From JASJHI01 sp965371355 (GTDB lineage: Bacteria > Actinomycetota > Acidimicrobiia > Acidimicrobiales > Ilumatobacteraceae): DNA of 5,883 bases. Below are positions 1 to 5,883 of the stretch, one piece after another. Both the position numbers and the translations under genes were made by a program. Numbering within the stretch: the first letter of the stretch is position 1; each line of letters starts with the position of its first letter. The stretch lies in contig CBDUYD010000179.1 in NCBI GenBank assembly GCA_965371355.1, forward strand, positions 1-5,883, written 5' to 3'. Under the pieces are notes generated by a model. It was not told the origin of the DNA. It did no database searches and saw nothing but the letters and a program-made list of their open reading frames with translations.

Positions 1-306
1 CAGCGTGACCCATCCCACGATGGCGACGAGCCAGTGCGTACCGAACTCGTTGATCGCCGACATGAGCGAGTTCAGCCAGTCGACACGGTTGTCGACGAGG
101 GGCGCCATCAGGTCGAGGTCCAGCTCGGTGATCCAGATCGCCGGTGAATCGGACAGGAACACCCAGACCCAGATCGCGGCCCAGAAGACGAACGCGATCA
201 GCCACCCGATCGCCGCGCGGTTGTACTCCCGCGGCAGTGGTGGCGGCTCGCCGCTCGGCCGCCGTCGTCGGCGACTACCGAGCGGGGAGGCGGAGGTCTC
301 GCTCAC
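1..306 (-). CDS. Membrane protein of unknown function, N-terminal part (runs off the window)
   Basis: This minus-strand reading frame starts at a GTG and stays open to the window edge, giving 102 residues. Residues 1-30 are polar, with a run of five Arg at 12-16 and several Pro, as expected of a cytoplasmic tail. A hydrophobic, Trp-rich segment follows at about 31-51 (AAIGWLIAFVFWAAIWVWVFL) and is a clear membrane helix. Residues 52-90 form a mixed loop (IWITELDLDLMAPLVDNR, then VDWLNSLMSAINEFGTHW). A second hydrophobic stretch begins at about 92. The pattern of a first helix, an external loop and then a 'G-x-H-W' segment resembles the start of actinobacterial PAP2-phosphatase or flippase-like membrane proteins, but no catalytic motif lies inside the window, so that is only a guess. 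It points the same way as mraY, 228 bp downstream of it. Coding is supported by G/C-ending codons and a good ribosome binding site. Confidence 0.65.
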   Translation of the reverse strand, partial: MSETSASPLGSRRRRRPSGEPPPLPREYNRAAIGWLIAFVFWAAIWVWVFLSDSPAIWITELDLDLMAPLVDNRVDWLNSLMSAINEFGTHWLVAIVGWVTL

Positions 307-313
307 CGTGCTG

Positions 314-319
314 CTCCTC
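314..319 (-). promoter_or_regulatory. Ribosome binding site that fixes the GTG start of the partial membrane protein
   Basis: On the minus strand GAGGAG lies 7 nt before the GTG at 306-304. It is the only good Shine-Dalgarno match near a start codon in this frame, so the GTG is preferred over starts further upstream. Confidence 0.6.
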
Positions 320-503
320 GCCTCACCACGTGATCTCGCCCTGTTCCCGGTTGACAGGTCTTGACGCACTCCACTGGACCCCTGTGCCCCCTCGGCATCG
401 GCGGAATCCGCGCAGATCACACCCCGCGCGAGCGCCGAGCGGACGATACCCCATGCCGCGTGTCGGCGGCTGCGGTGGGAGTGGACGGCGCCTCGATCCC
501 CTC

Positions 504-524
504 CCGCCCGGGTGCTTCGGGCGG
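504..524 (-). terminator. GC-rich hairpin just after mraY, possible terminator
   Basis: CCGCCCG (504-510) and CGGGCGG (518-524) form a perfect 7-bp stem around a 7-nt loop, beginning 10 nt past the mraY stop codon. The position fits a transcription terminator, but no T-run follows on the mraY strand. It would have to be a U-less terminator or an mRNA 3'-end stabiliser. Confidence 0.35.
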
Positions 525-534
525 CAGGCTGGAT

Positions 535-1590
535 TCAGCCACCGGCCAGGTGGGTGAAGTCGGCCACGAAGATCCCCAGCGCGGCGATGACCGATGCGCC
601 GGCGATCAGCCAGAACCTGATGATCACAGTGGTCTCGGGCCACCCACCGACTTCGAAGTGATGATGGACCGGTGACAGTCGCAGCAGTCGCCGGCGTCGT
701 CCCGACGCACGGAAGACGCCCATCTGCAGCGCGACCGATCCGATCTCGAGCACGAAGAGCCCGCAGATCAGTGGAAGCAGGAGCTGCGTGTTGGTGGTCA
801 GTGCCAGCAGCGCGAGAGCCGCGCCGATGCCGAGTGCACCCACGTCACCCATGAAGATCTGTGCGGGCGCTGCGTTCCACCACAGGAAGCCGGCGCACGC
901 TCCGCCGAAGGCTGCGGCGAGCACGGCGAGGTCGTAAGGGTTGACCATCGCGGGGTAGAACTCCGGATTCCGGAACCCCGTATAGGCGATCACGATGAAC
1001 GCCATGAACCCGAACAGGGCCGACCCTGCCGCGAGCCCGTCCAGCCCATCGGTCACGTTCACGGCGTTGGCGGTGCAGAAGATGATGAGCCCCGCCCAGA
1101 TGGTCCATCCGGCGGGCCCCAGTTCCCATCCTGGGAGATCCGCACGCGTCAGTGAGACCCGTGTGTCGATGTCGGTGAACGCCACCAGCGCCGCCGCTAC
1201 CGCCAGTGAGACCCCGAGTGTGACGAAGCCCTTCAGCTTCCAGAACAGGCCGCGGTTGCGTCGGGCACGCACCTTGATGACGTCGTCGACGAGCCCGACA
1301 CCCGCCAGGGCTGCGACTCCGGTGAGTGCGATCAGCGCCTGATCGGAGAACACGACTCCGGCACGCGCATGACTCACGAAGTATCCGACCGCGACCGCGC
1401 CGAGGATCGCGAGGCCGCCCATCGTCGGTGTTCCCGCCTTGTGCTGGTGGTCGGGAACGATGACGTTGTCGGCGTTGCGCTGCAGGATCGGCTGGCTTCT
1501 GCCGTGTGAACGGAGCAGCCTCGCGACCCACCAGGTGCCGACCAGCGAAACGATCGCGGCGAGGCTGCCGCTGATGAACAGTGGGATCAT
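535..1590 (-). CDS. mraY: Phospho-N-acetylmuramoyl-pentapeptide transferase (MraY)
   Basis: This integral membrane enzyme moves phospho-MurNAc-pentapeptide from UDP onto undecaprenyl phosphate, making lipid I for peptidoglycan. From the ATG at 1590 it is 351 aa, close to E. coli MraY (360 aa). The family landmarks appear in order: a first membrane helix at about 2-26; HQHKAGTPTMGG at 48-59; the Asp pair at 102-103 in VDDVIK; NAVNVTDGLDGLA at 175-187; FMGDVGA at 246-252 with the essential Asp at 249; and SPVHHHFE with the His triplet at 309-311. About ten hydrophobic segments are visible. The start is uncertain. The frame stays open to an ATG at 1707, which would add 39 residues including a Met-Gly-Ala repeat, but the family normally begins at the hydrophobic MIPLF segment. 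No start has a good Shine-Dalgarno site; AGGT lies about 15 nt before the chosen ATG. No mur or fts neighbour is visible. The loop before the HHH motif is unusually Arg-rich, so an accessory paralogue is possible. Confidence 0.93.
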   Translation of the reverse strand: MIPLFISGSLAAIVSLVGTWWVARLLRSHGRSQPILQRNADNVIVPDHQHKAGTPTMGGLAILGAVAVGYFVSHARAGVVFSDQALIALTGVAALAGVGLVDDVIKVRARRNRGLFWKLKGFVTLGVSLAVAAALVAFTDIDTRVSLTRADLPGWELGPAGWTIWAGLIIFCTANAVNVTDGLDGLAAGSALFGFMAFIVIAYTGFRNPEFYPAMVNPYDLAVLAAAFGGACAGFLWWNAAPAQIFMGDVGALGIGAALALLALTTNTQLLLPLICGLFVLEIGSVALQMGVFRASGRRRRLLRLSPVHHHFEVGGWPETTVIIRFWLIAGASVIAALGIFVADFTHLAGG

Positions 1591-1632
1591 GGGCGGCGGA
1601 ACACGACCTGACCACCTCGGGCGGGTACGCGG

Positions 1633-1675
1633 CATCGCGCCCATCGCGCCCATCGCGCCCATCGCGCCCATCGCG
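1633..1675. repeat. 9-bp tandem repeat (CATCGCGCC), about 4.8 copies
   Basis: Four exact copies of CATCGCGCC run from 1633 to 1668, followed by a 7-of-9 partial copy ending at 1675. The array lies 43-85 bp upstream of the likely mraY ATG. Read on the mraY strand it stays in frame and would encode repeated Met-Gly-Ala. Each unit therefore carries its own in-frame ATG, and copy-number change would never shift the frame. It may be leader DNA or a translated N-terminal extension; the former is more likely because MraY proteins do not carry such a tail. Confidence 0.9.
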
Positions 1676-1747
1676 GAGTCATCGATCGTGGCGCGCCGAT
1701 CACACATCGGACGTTCGTCGACATCGGCCGCCCCTTGCAGAGGACAA

Positions 1748-1776
1748 GGTCATCGGTCAGCGGGACCGATGTGACC
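1748..1776. promoter_or_regulatory. Inverted repeat in the mraY/nrdJ divergent region, possible operator
   Basis: CATCGGTC (1751-1758) and GACCGATG (1764-1771) are perfect 8-bp arms around a 5-nt spacer. Pairing extends outward as GGT (1748-1750) with ACC (1774-1776) across a 2-nt bulge. It lies 73 bp before the nrdJ ATG, where a regulator could act on either divergent gene. It is not the known NrdR box (consensus roughly ACACWATATWTWGTGT). The regulator is unknown and function is inferred from position and symmetry only. Confidence 0.35.
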
Positions 1777-1786
1777 GGTGACCCCG

Positions 1787-1815
1787 TGGACGTGCGGATG
1801 ACGTTGATGTAATTT
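1787..1815 (+). promoter_or_regulatory. Weak candidate promoter for nrdJ
   Basis: TGGACG (1787-1792) and TAATTT (1810-1815) are separated by 17 bp. Each matches its sigma-70-type consensus only partly (4/6 and 3/6). TAATTT falls in an AT-rich patch that stands out in this GC-rich region. Initiation near 1822 would give a leader of about 23 nt containing the ribosome binding site GAGGAGG (1833-1839). Confidence 0.25.
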
Positions 1816-1844
1816 GGTCTTCCCGCTCTTCTGAGGAGGCAGAC

Positions 1845-4601
1845 ATGGTGCTCACGGCCAACCCCTCGACGGTCGCGACCGACGCGAGGAATCCGATCGG
1901 GATCGGACGCCGATTCACGTCACCCGGTGTTCGCCCCTACGACACGATCGAGTGGGCGGAGCGTGACGCCCGGATCTCCTCGGCCGATGGCTCGATCGTG
2001 TTCGAGCAGTGCGACGTCGAGTTCCCGGTCCGGTGGTCGGCGACGGCTGCGAACATCGTCGCCCAGAAGTACTTCCGCGGTCAGCCCGGTTCGGTGGAGC
2101 GCGAGCGGTCGTTGCGGCAGGTCGTCGATCGGATCGTCGACACGATCACCGACTGGGGCCGCGCCGACGGCTACTTCGCCGACGACGACGAGGCAGAGGC
2201 GTTCAACGCCGAGCTGAAGTTCATCATGGTGACACAGCGAGCCGCGTTCAACAGTCCGGTGTGGTTCAACATCGGCGTGCCCGATGTGCCCCAGCAGGCG
2301 AGTGCCTGCTTCATCCTGTCGGTTGACGACGACATGGGCTCGATCCTCGACTGGTACCGCGACGAGGGCCTGATCTTCAAGGGGGGTTCGGGTGCAGGCG
2401 CGAACCTGTCGAGGATCCGCTCGTCGATCGAACCCCTCGGCGGCGGCGGAACGGCATCGGGACCGGTCAGCTTCATGCGCGGTGCCGACGCGTCGGCCGG
2501 CGCGATCAAGTCGGGAGGCACCACGCGGAGGGCGGCGAAGATGGTGATCCTCGACGTCGATCACCCGGACATCGAGGAGTTCGTCGAGACCAAGGCCCTC
2601 GAAGAGCGCAAGATCAGGGTGCTGCGCGATGCCGGGTTCGACATGGGCCTCGGTGGCTCCGACACGCCGTCGGTGCAGTTCCAGAACGCCAACAACTCCG
2701 TGCGCATCTCCGACGAATTCATGCGGTCGGTCATCGACGACCGAGAGTGGAGGCTCGAGGCGGTTACCACGGGCGAGACGATCCGCACCGTGCGGGCGCG
2801 GGAGCTGTGGCGGAAGATCTGTAGTGCAGCGTGGGATTGTGCAGACCCGGGTGTGCAATTCGACTCGAGTATCAACCGCTGGCACACCGCCCCGGCCGCC
2901 GGCCGCATCACCGGCAGCAACCCGTGCAGCGAGTACTTCCACCTCGATGACTCCGCCTGCAATCTGGCCTCGCTCAACCTGCGCCGGTTCACCGATGAGG
3001 TCGGGGAGTTCGACGTGCACGACTTCGCGCACACGGTCGAGATCGTGTTCACCGCCCAGGACATTCTCGTCGGGAGGGCCGACTACCCGACCCCACCGAT
3101 CGAGGCGACCACCAAGGCGTATCGTCAGATCGGCCTCGGCTACGCCAACCTCGGCGGGCTGCTGATGGCACTCGGGCATCCCTACGATTCCGATGCCGGT
3201 CGGGCGTGGGCGGCGGCGATCACGTCGCTGATGACCGGCGCCGCGTATGTGACGAGCGCCCGCATCGCCACCCGCCTCGGTCCGTTCGAGGGGTTCGCCG
3301 CCAACGCCGAGCCGATGCTGAACGTGCTGCACATGCACCGGGACGCGGCCCGATCGATCGACGACGCCGGTGCCGCGCCCCCGGGTCTCATCGATGCGGC
3401 ACAGCGGGTATGGGACGAGGCGATCGAGTGCGCCGAGACTTCGGGCGTACGCAACAGCCAGGCCACCGTGCTCGCGCCGACCGGAACCATCGGTCTCACC
3501 ATGGACTGCGACACGACCGGAATCGAGCCCGACTTCGGGCTGGTGAAAACCAAGACGCTGTTCGGTGGCGGCTCGATCGTGAGCGTCAACAAGATGATCC
3601 CGATCGCGCTGCGGACGCTCGGCTACACCACCGAGCAGATGGCCGACATCGAGACGTACATCGACCTGCACCACTCGGTGCGCGGGGCGCCGCATCTCGC
3701 TGCCGAGCACGCTGCCGTCTTCGCCTGTTCCGGGGGCGACGATCCGATCCACTACGAGGGACACCTGCGGATGATGGCCGCGGTCCAGCCTCTGTTGAGC
3801 GGCGGCATCAGCAAGACCGTGAACCTGCCCGAGACCGCCACCGTGGACGATGTCGAAGGTGTCTACCGGCTGGGGTGGGAGCTCGGATTGAAGGCTGTAG
3901 CGGTCTATCGCGACAACTGCAAGGTCGGCCAACCACTCTCGGCACGGACCGGTTCGGGTCCGCGCGTCGAATCGACCACCGAGCCGGGAACGATCGCGGA
4001 GCACGTGGTCGGGCAGGTCATCGGCCAGAACGTGGGCGCCACCGGGCGTCCCGTGCGCCGGAGGCTCTCGCGCAGCCGCCCGAGCCGCACCTTCGAGTTC
4101 CGGGTCGGCGACTGCAAGGGTTACACGACGGTCGGCGAGTACGACCACGGTCAGCCCGGCGAAATCTTCCTCACCGTCTCCAAGCAGGGGTCGACGATGG
4201 CCGGGGTGATGGACGCCTTCGCCAAGTCGATCAGTTACGGCCTGCAGTACGGCGTTCCGATCCGTGCCTTCGTCGAGGCTTTCACCAACATGCGCTTCGA
4301 GCCGGCGGGCATCACCGACGATCCCGACATTCGTTTCGCGGCCTCGATCATGGACTATCTGTTCCGGCGGCTGGCGATCGATTACCTGACCGATGACGAG
4401 CGTTCAGAACTCGGGATCTTCACCGTCGGCGAGCGCCTGCAGCCGACACTGCCCGGACTCGACGAAGCGGCGATCGCGGGTGCCACAGTCGTCACCTCGA
4501 CGATCGACGCACCGATGTGCATGTTGTGCGGCGTGTCGATGGTGCGCGCAGGGAGCTGTCACGTGTGTACGCGCTGCGGAAACACCAGCGGTTGCAGCTG
4601 A
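1845..4601 (+). CDS. nrdJ: Vitamin B12-dependent (class II) ribonucleotide reductase NrdJ
   Basis: This cytoplasmic enzyme reduces ribonucleotides to deoxyribonucleotides using adenosylcobalamin as radical source, so it works with or without oxygen. The 918 aa are slightly shorter than the roughly 950 aa usual for this zinc-tailed form. Landmarks in order: a redox Cys155 in ASACF; the glycine loop KGGSGAGANLS at 179-189; NPCSEY at 359-364, with Asn359, the thiyl-radical Cys361 and Glu363; the second redox Cys372 in ACNLASLNL; and VLAPTGTIG at 542-550. The Cys361-Cys372 spacing of 11 equals that of Thermotoga NrdJ. A variable linker (about 696-745) leads to the TSCPD-type domain (about 748-845). 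The C-terminal zinc-ribbon/thiol-shuttle tail has Cys at 892, 895, 905, 908, 911 and 917 and ends in TSGCS. No ATP-cone and no intein is seen. The ATG is fixed by GAGGAGG five nt upstream. I see no NrdR box or B12 riboswitch in the leader. Codons 326-342 are unusually A/T-ending. Confidence 0.97.
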   Translation: MVLTANPSTVATDARNPIGIGRRFTSPGVRPYDTIEWAERDARISSADGSIVFEQCDVEFPVRWSATAANIVAQKYFRGQPGSVERERSLRQVVDRIVDTITDWGRADGYFADDDEAEAFNAELKFIMVTQRAAFNSPVWFNIGVPDVPQQASACFILSVDDDMGSILDWYRDEGLIFKGGSGAGANLSRIRSSIEPLGGGGTASGPVSFMRGADASAGAIKSGGTTRRAAKMVILDVDHPDIEEFVETKALEERKIRVLRDAGFDMGLGGSDTPSVQFQNANNSVRISDEFMRSVIDDREWRLEAVTTGETIRTVRARELWRKICSAAWDCADPGVQFDSSINRWHTAPAAGRITGSNPCSEYFHLDDSACNLASLNLRRFTDEVGEFDVHDFAHTVEIVFTAQDILVGRADYPTPPIEATTKAYRQIGLGYANLGGLLMALGHPYDSDAGRAWAAAITSLMTGAAYVTSARIATRLGPFEGFAANAEPMLNVLHMHRDAARSIDDAGAAPPGLIDAAQRVWDEAIECAETSGVRNSQATVLAPTGTIGLTMDCDTTGIEPDFGLVKTKTLFGGGSIVSVNKMIPIALRTLGYTTEQMADIETYIDLHHSVRGAPHLAAEHAAVFACSGGDDPIHYEGHLRMMAAVQPLLSGGISKTVNLPETATVDDVEGVYRLGWELGLKAVAVYRDNCKVGQPLSARTGSGPRVESTTEPGTIAEHVVGQVIGQNVGATGRPVRRRLSRSRPSRTFEFRVGDCKGYTTVGEYDHGQPGEIFLTVSKQGSTMAGVMDAFAKSISYGLQYGVPIRAFVEAFTNMRFEPAGITDDPDIRFAASIMDYLFRRLAIDYLTDDERSELGIFTVGERLQPTLPGLDEAAIAGATVVTSTIDAPMCMLCGVSMVRAGSCHVCTRCGNTSGCS

Positions 4602-4622
4602 CCGCACCGAGGGGCCGATCGC

Positions 4623-4674
4623 CACCGACTCGGTGAACGGAGAACGAGCGCAATGTGGCGAGTTCGAAACTCGC
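4623..4674 (+). terminator. Pair of short hairpins after nrdJ, possible U-less terminator
   Basis: CACCG (4623-4627) pairs with CGGTG (4631-4635) around ACT. GCGAGTT (4658-4664) pairs with AACTCGC (4668-4674) around CGA. Both stems are perfect and lie 22-73 nt after the nrdJ stop. Neither is followed by a T-run, so a terminator role rests on position alone. The second hairpin can also fold with a 5-bp stem and a TTCGAAA loop, like a tRNA T-arm, but no tRNA can be built around it. Confidence 0.3.
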
Positions 4675-4739
4675 TCGATCCGGGGACCGTCAGTGGATGG
4701 CGACGCCACCCCCTCACGCCGCCCGTTGACCCGACAGAT

Positions 4740-4792
4740 CCGAAAAATGTACGTATCGTCGCGCCCAGCGGGAGAATCCGTACACATTTCGG
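4740..4792. promoter_or_regulatory. Long imperfect inverted repeat upstream of the F420/LLM gene
   Basis: CCGAAAAATGTACG (4740-4753) and CGTACACATTTCGG (4779-4792) are complementary at 12 of 14 positions across a 25-nt spacer. The spacer holds a small nested stem, CCC (4764-4766) with GGG (4770-4772). The arms are AT-rich against the local background. A TTGACC (-35-like, 4726-4731) sits 18 bp before TACGTA (4750-4755) inside the left arm, a weak promoter candidate. The repeat ends 22 nt before the ribosome binding site of the next gene. It could be a two-site operator (TetR-like arms TGTACG/CGTACA) or a leader-RNA hairpin; the sequence does not decide between them. Confidence 0.5.
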
Positions 4793-4814
4793 GGTCGAGG
4801 CCGCTCGAGCAACT

Positions 4815-4819
4815 GGAGG
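4815..4819 (+). promoter_or_regulatory. Ribosome binding site that decides the oxidoreductase start
   Basis: GGAGG lies 10 nt before the ATG at 4830. The frame is open upstream to an ATG at 4653, but that start has no comparable site and would translate through the inverted repeat, so 4830 is preferred. Confidence 0.6.
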
Positions 4820-4829
4820 AACCGGCGAC

Positions 4830-5879
4830 ATGCGCATTTCGGTCTCGGTGGGAAGCGCCTACTACGGCGGCGAGGACTGGGGAGAGCTCGTCGAGTACGT
4901 GCGGGCCGCCGATCGGCTCGGGCTCGACACGGTCTGGTCGGCGGAGGCGTGGGGGATGGACGCCGTCGCATCGCTCGGCTACCTGGCGGCGAAGACCGAG
5001 CGCATCCGGCTCGGCAGCGGCATCATGCAGATCAGCGCGCGCACGCCGGCTGCTACCGCGTTGACCGCGCTTTCGATGGCCCAGCTCAGCGACGACCGTT
5101 TCACGTTGGGCCTCGGCGTGAGCGGGCCCCAGGTGGTCGAGGGACTTCACGGCGCCAGCTTCGCCCACCCGCTGGCGCGACTGCGCGAGTACATCGCGAT
5201 CGTGAGGATGGGTCTGGCGGGGGAGCGATTCGTCTACGACGGCGACCACTACGTCCTGCCGCGACCGGGTGGCGAGGGCAAGGCGCTGAAGCCGTCGATC
5301 CCGCCCCGGCCAGACCTGCCGATCTACCTCGCCACACTCGGTCCGAAGTCGCTCGAATTGACGGGGGAGGTGGCCGATGGATGGATCGGCACGTCGTTCA
5401 TCACCGAGCACGCCGACGTGCTGCTCGATCCGATCCGCGCCGGCGCGGCGAAGGCCGGACGCACGCTCGACGACATCGACGTCCAGGTCAGCGCGCAACT
5501 GCTGGTGTCCGACGACGTCGATCGGTTGATCGAACGCGCCCGATCCGGGATGGCATTCACGCTCGGCGGGATGGGTTCGGCGACGACGAACTTCTACAAC
5601 GCGGCGTACTCGAGGGCGGGCTACGGCGACATCGCGGCCGAAGTGCAGCGGTTGTGGGTCGAGGGCGACAAGACGGCTGCTGTGGCCGCGGTGCCCGATG
5701 AGCTCGTGCTCTCGGCCTACCCCATCGGTACCGCATCGATGGTCCGCGATCGCGTAGCGGCGTACGCTCGTGCGGGCGTCGACCATCTGCGCTTGGCGCC
5801 TCATGGTCGCACGGCGCGCGAGCAGATCGAGCATCTCGAGATGGCCGTCGACCTGATCCGCTCCGTCGCTGACGACTGA
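4830..5879 (+). CDS. LLM-class F420-dependent oxidoreductase, Rv3520c-like
   Basis: This is a luciferase-like monooxygenase-fold (TIM barrel) protein of 349 aa, probably cytoplasmic and using coenzyme F420 for hydride transfer; the substrate is unknown. The N-terminal strand MRISVSVG is followed by a helix and WSAEAWGMDAV (36-46), then RIRLGSGIMQISARTPAATA (58-77) and FTLGLGVSGPQVVEG (91-105). Further on come the KALKP motif (151-155), GGMGSATTNFYN (246-257) and PDELV (289-293). As recalled, mycobacterial Rv3520c-type proteins share AEAWG, LSARTP, LGLGVSGPQVVEGW, GKALKP, GGMGAEETNF and PDELV in the same order, which makes the subfamily call strong. Members of this group are typical of F420-making Actinomycetota. 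No signal peptide or membrane helix is present. The gene sits 228 bp after nrdJ, with hairpins between, so separate transcription is likely. It ends 4 bp before the window edge, so any downstream partner is unseen. FMN instead of F420 as cofactor cannot be excluded. Confidence 0.92.
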   Translation: MRISVSVGSAYYGGEDWGELVEYVRAADRLGLDTVWSAEAWGMDAVASLGYLAAKTERIRLGSGIMQISARTPAATALTALSMAQLSDDRFTLGLGVSGPQVVEGLHGASFAHPLARLREYIAIVRMGLAGERFVYDGDHYVLPRPGGEGKALKPSIPPRPDLPIYLATLGPKSLELTGEVADGWIGTSFITEHADVLLDPIRAGAAKAGRTLDDIDVQVSAQLLVSDDVDRLIERARSGMAFTLGGMGSATTNFYNAAYSRAGYGDIAAEVQRLWVEGDKTAAVAAVPDELVLSAYPIGTASMVRDRVAAYARAGVDHLRLAPHGRTAREQIEHLEMAVDLIRSVADD

Positions 5880-5883
5880 ACTC

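Noticed and set aside
5..364. Plus-strand open frames in 5-675
   Set aside because: They lie opposite the partial membrane gene or the mraY end, lack ribosome binding sites, and encode low-complexity Arg/Ser/Pro-rich products.
351..379. TTGACA at 351-356 as a plus-strand -35 box
   Set aside because: No -10-like hexamer follows at 16-18 bp, and no plus-strand gene starts downstream; the next gene there is mraY on the other strand.
1591..1707. A 39-residue extension of MraY starting at 1707
   Set aside because: Its low-complexity Met-Gly-Ala run and Arg/Pro-rich stretch are unlike any MraY N-terminus I know. It is not fully excluded, because no start has a good ribosome binding site.
1920..4148. 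A 742-codon open frame antisense to nrdJ
   Set aside because: It is a composition shadow of the G/C-ending nrdJ codons. Its product is rich in Arg, Asp, Val and Gly without recognisable domains, while the sense strand encodes an unmistakable RNR.
4611..4685. Possible tRNA gene built around the TTCGAAA loop
   Set aside because: The putative acceptor strands mismatch at two of seven positions with two wobbles, no D-loop or anticodon arm can be drawn, and no CCA is present.
4653..4829. A 59-residue N-terminal extension of the LLM oxidoreductase from an upstream ATG
   Set aside because: The extension has no family counterpart, crosses the inverted repeat and lacks a ribosome binding site, whereas the ATG at 4830 has GGAGG and begins the family's first strand.
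4404..5834. A 476-codon open frame antisense to the oxidoreductase and the nrdJ end
   Set aside because: It overlaps two well-supported sense genes, has no recognisable domain or ribosome binding site, and shows the same shadow composition.

Overview
The window is GC-rich DNA with strongly G/C-ending codons. It looks like an actinobacterial chromosome, most likely Acidimicrobiia (Ilumatobacter-like); that placement is an inference from protein style and gene content. Three complete genes and one partial gene account for almost all of it: an MraY-type transferase, a B12-dependent ribonucleotide reductase (NrdJ) and an F420-dependent luciferase-like oxidoreductase of the Rv3520c type. Housekeeping or metabolic genes dominate. 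I see no tRNA, rRNA, CRISPR array, transposase, phage gene or defence locus.

Layout. Positions 1-306, minus strand: N-terminal part of an uncharacterised membrane protein that runs off the window. Positions 307-534: non-coding gap with a GC hairpin just after the mraY stop. Positions 535-1590, minus strand: mraY, standing outside any visible dcw (division and cell wall) cluster. Positions 1591-1844: divergent mraY/nrdJ intergenic region with a 9-bp tandem repeat, an inverted repeat and a weak promoter candidate facing nrdJ. Positions 1845-4601, plus strand: nrdJ. Positions 4602-4829: gap with two short hairpins, then a long-armed imperfect inverted repeat ahead of the next gene. Positions 4830-5879, plus strand: the F420/LLM oxidoreductase.

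How the genes relate. NrdJ makes deoxyribonucleotides without oxygen dependence. MraY makes lipid I for peptidoglycan. The oxidoreductase probably uses F420H2 on an unknown substrate. No common pathway links them, and the spacings (about 230-255 bp) suggest separate transcription units. The best leads are in non-coding DNA (the 9-bp repeat before mraY and the inverted repeat at 4740-4792) and the orphan, slightly divergent MraY. I found no convincing undescribed multi-gene system here.
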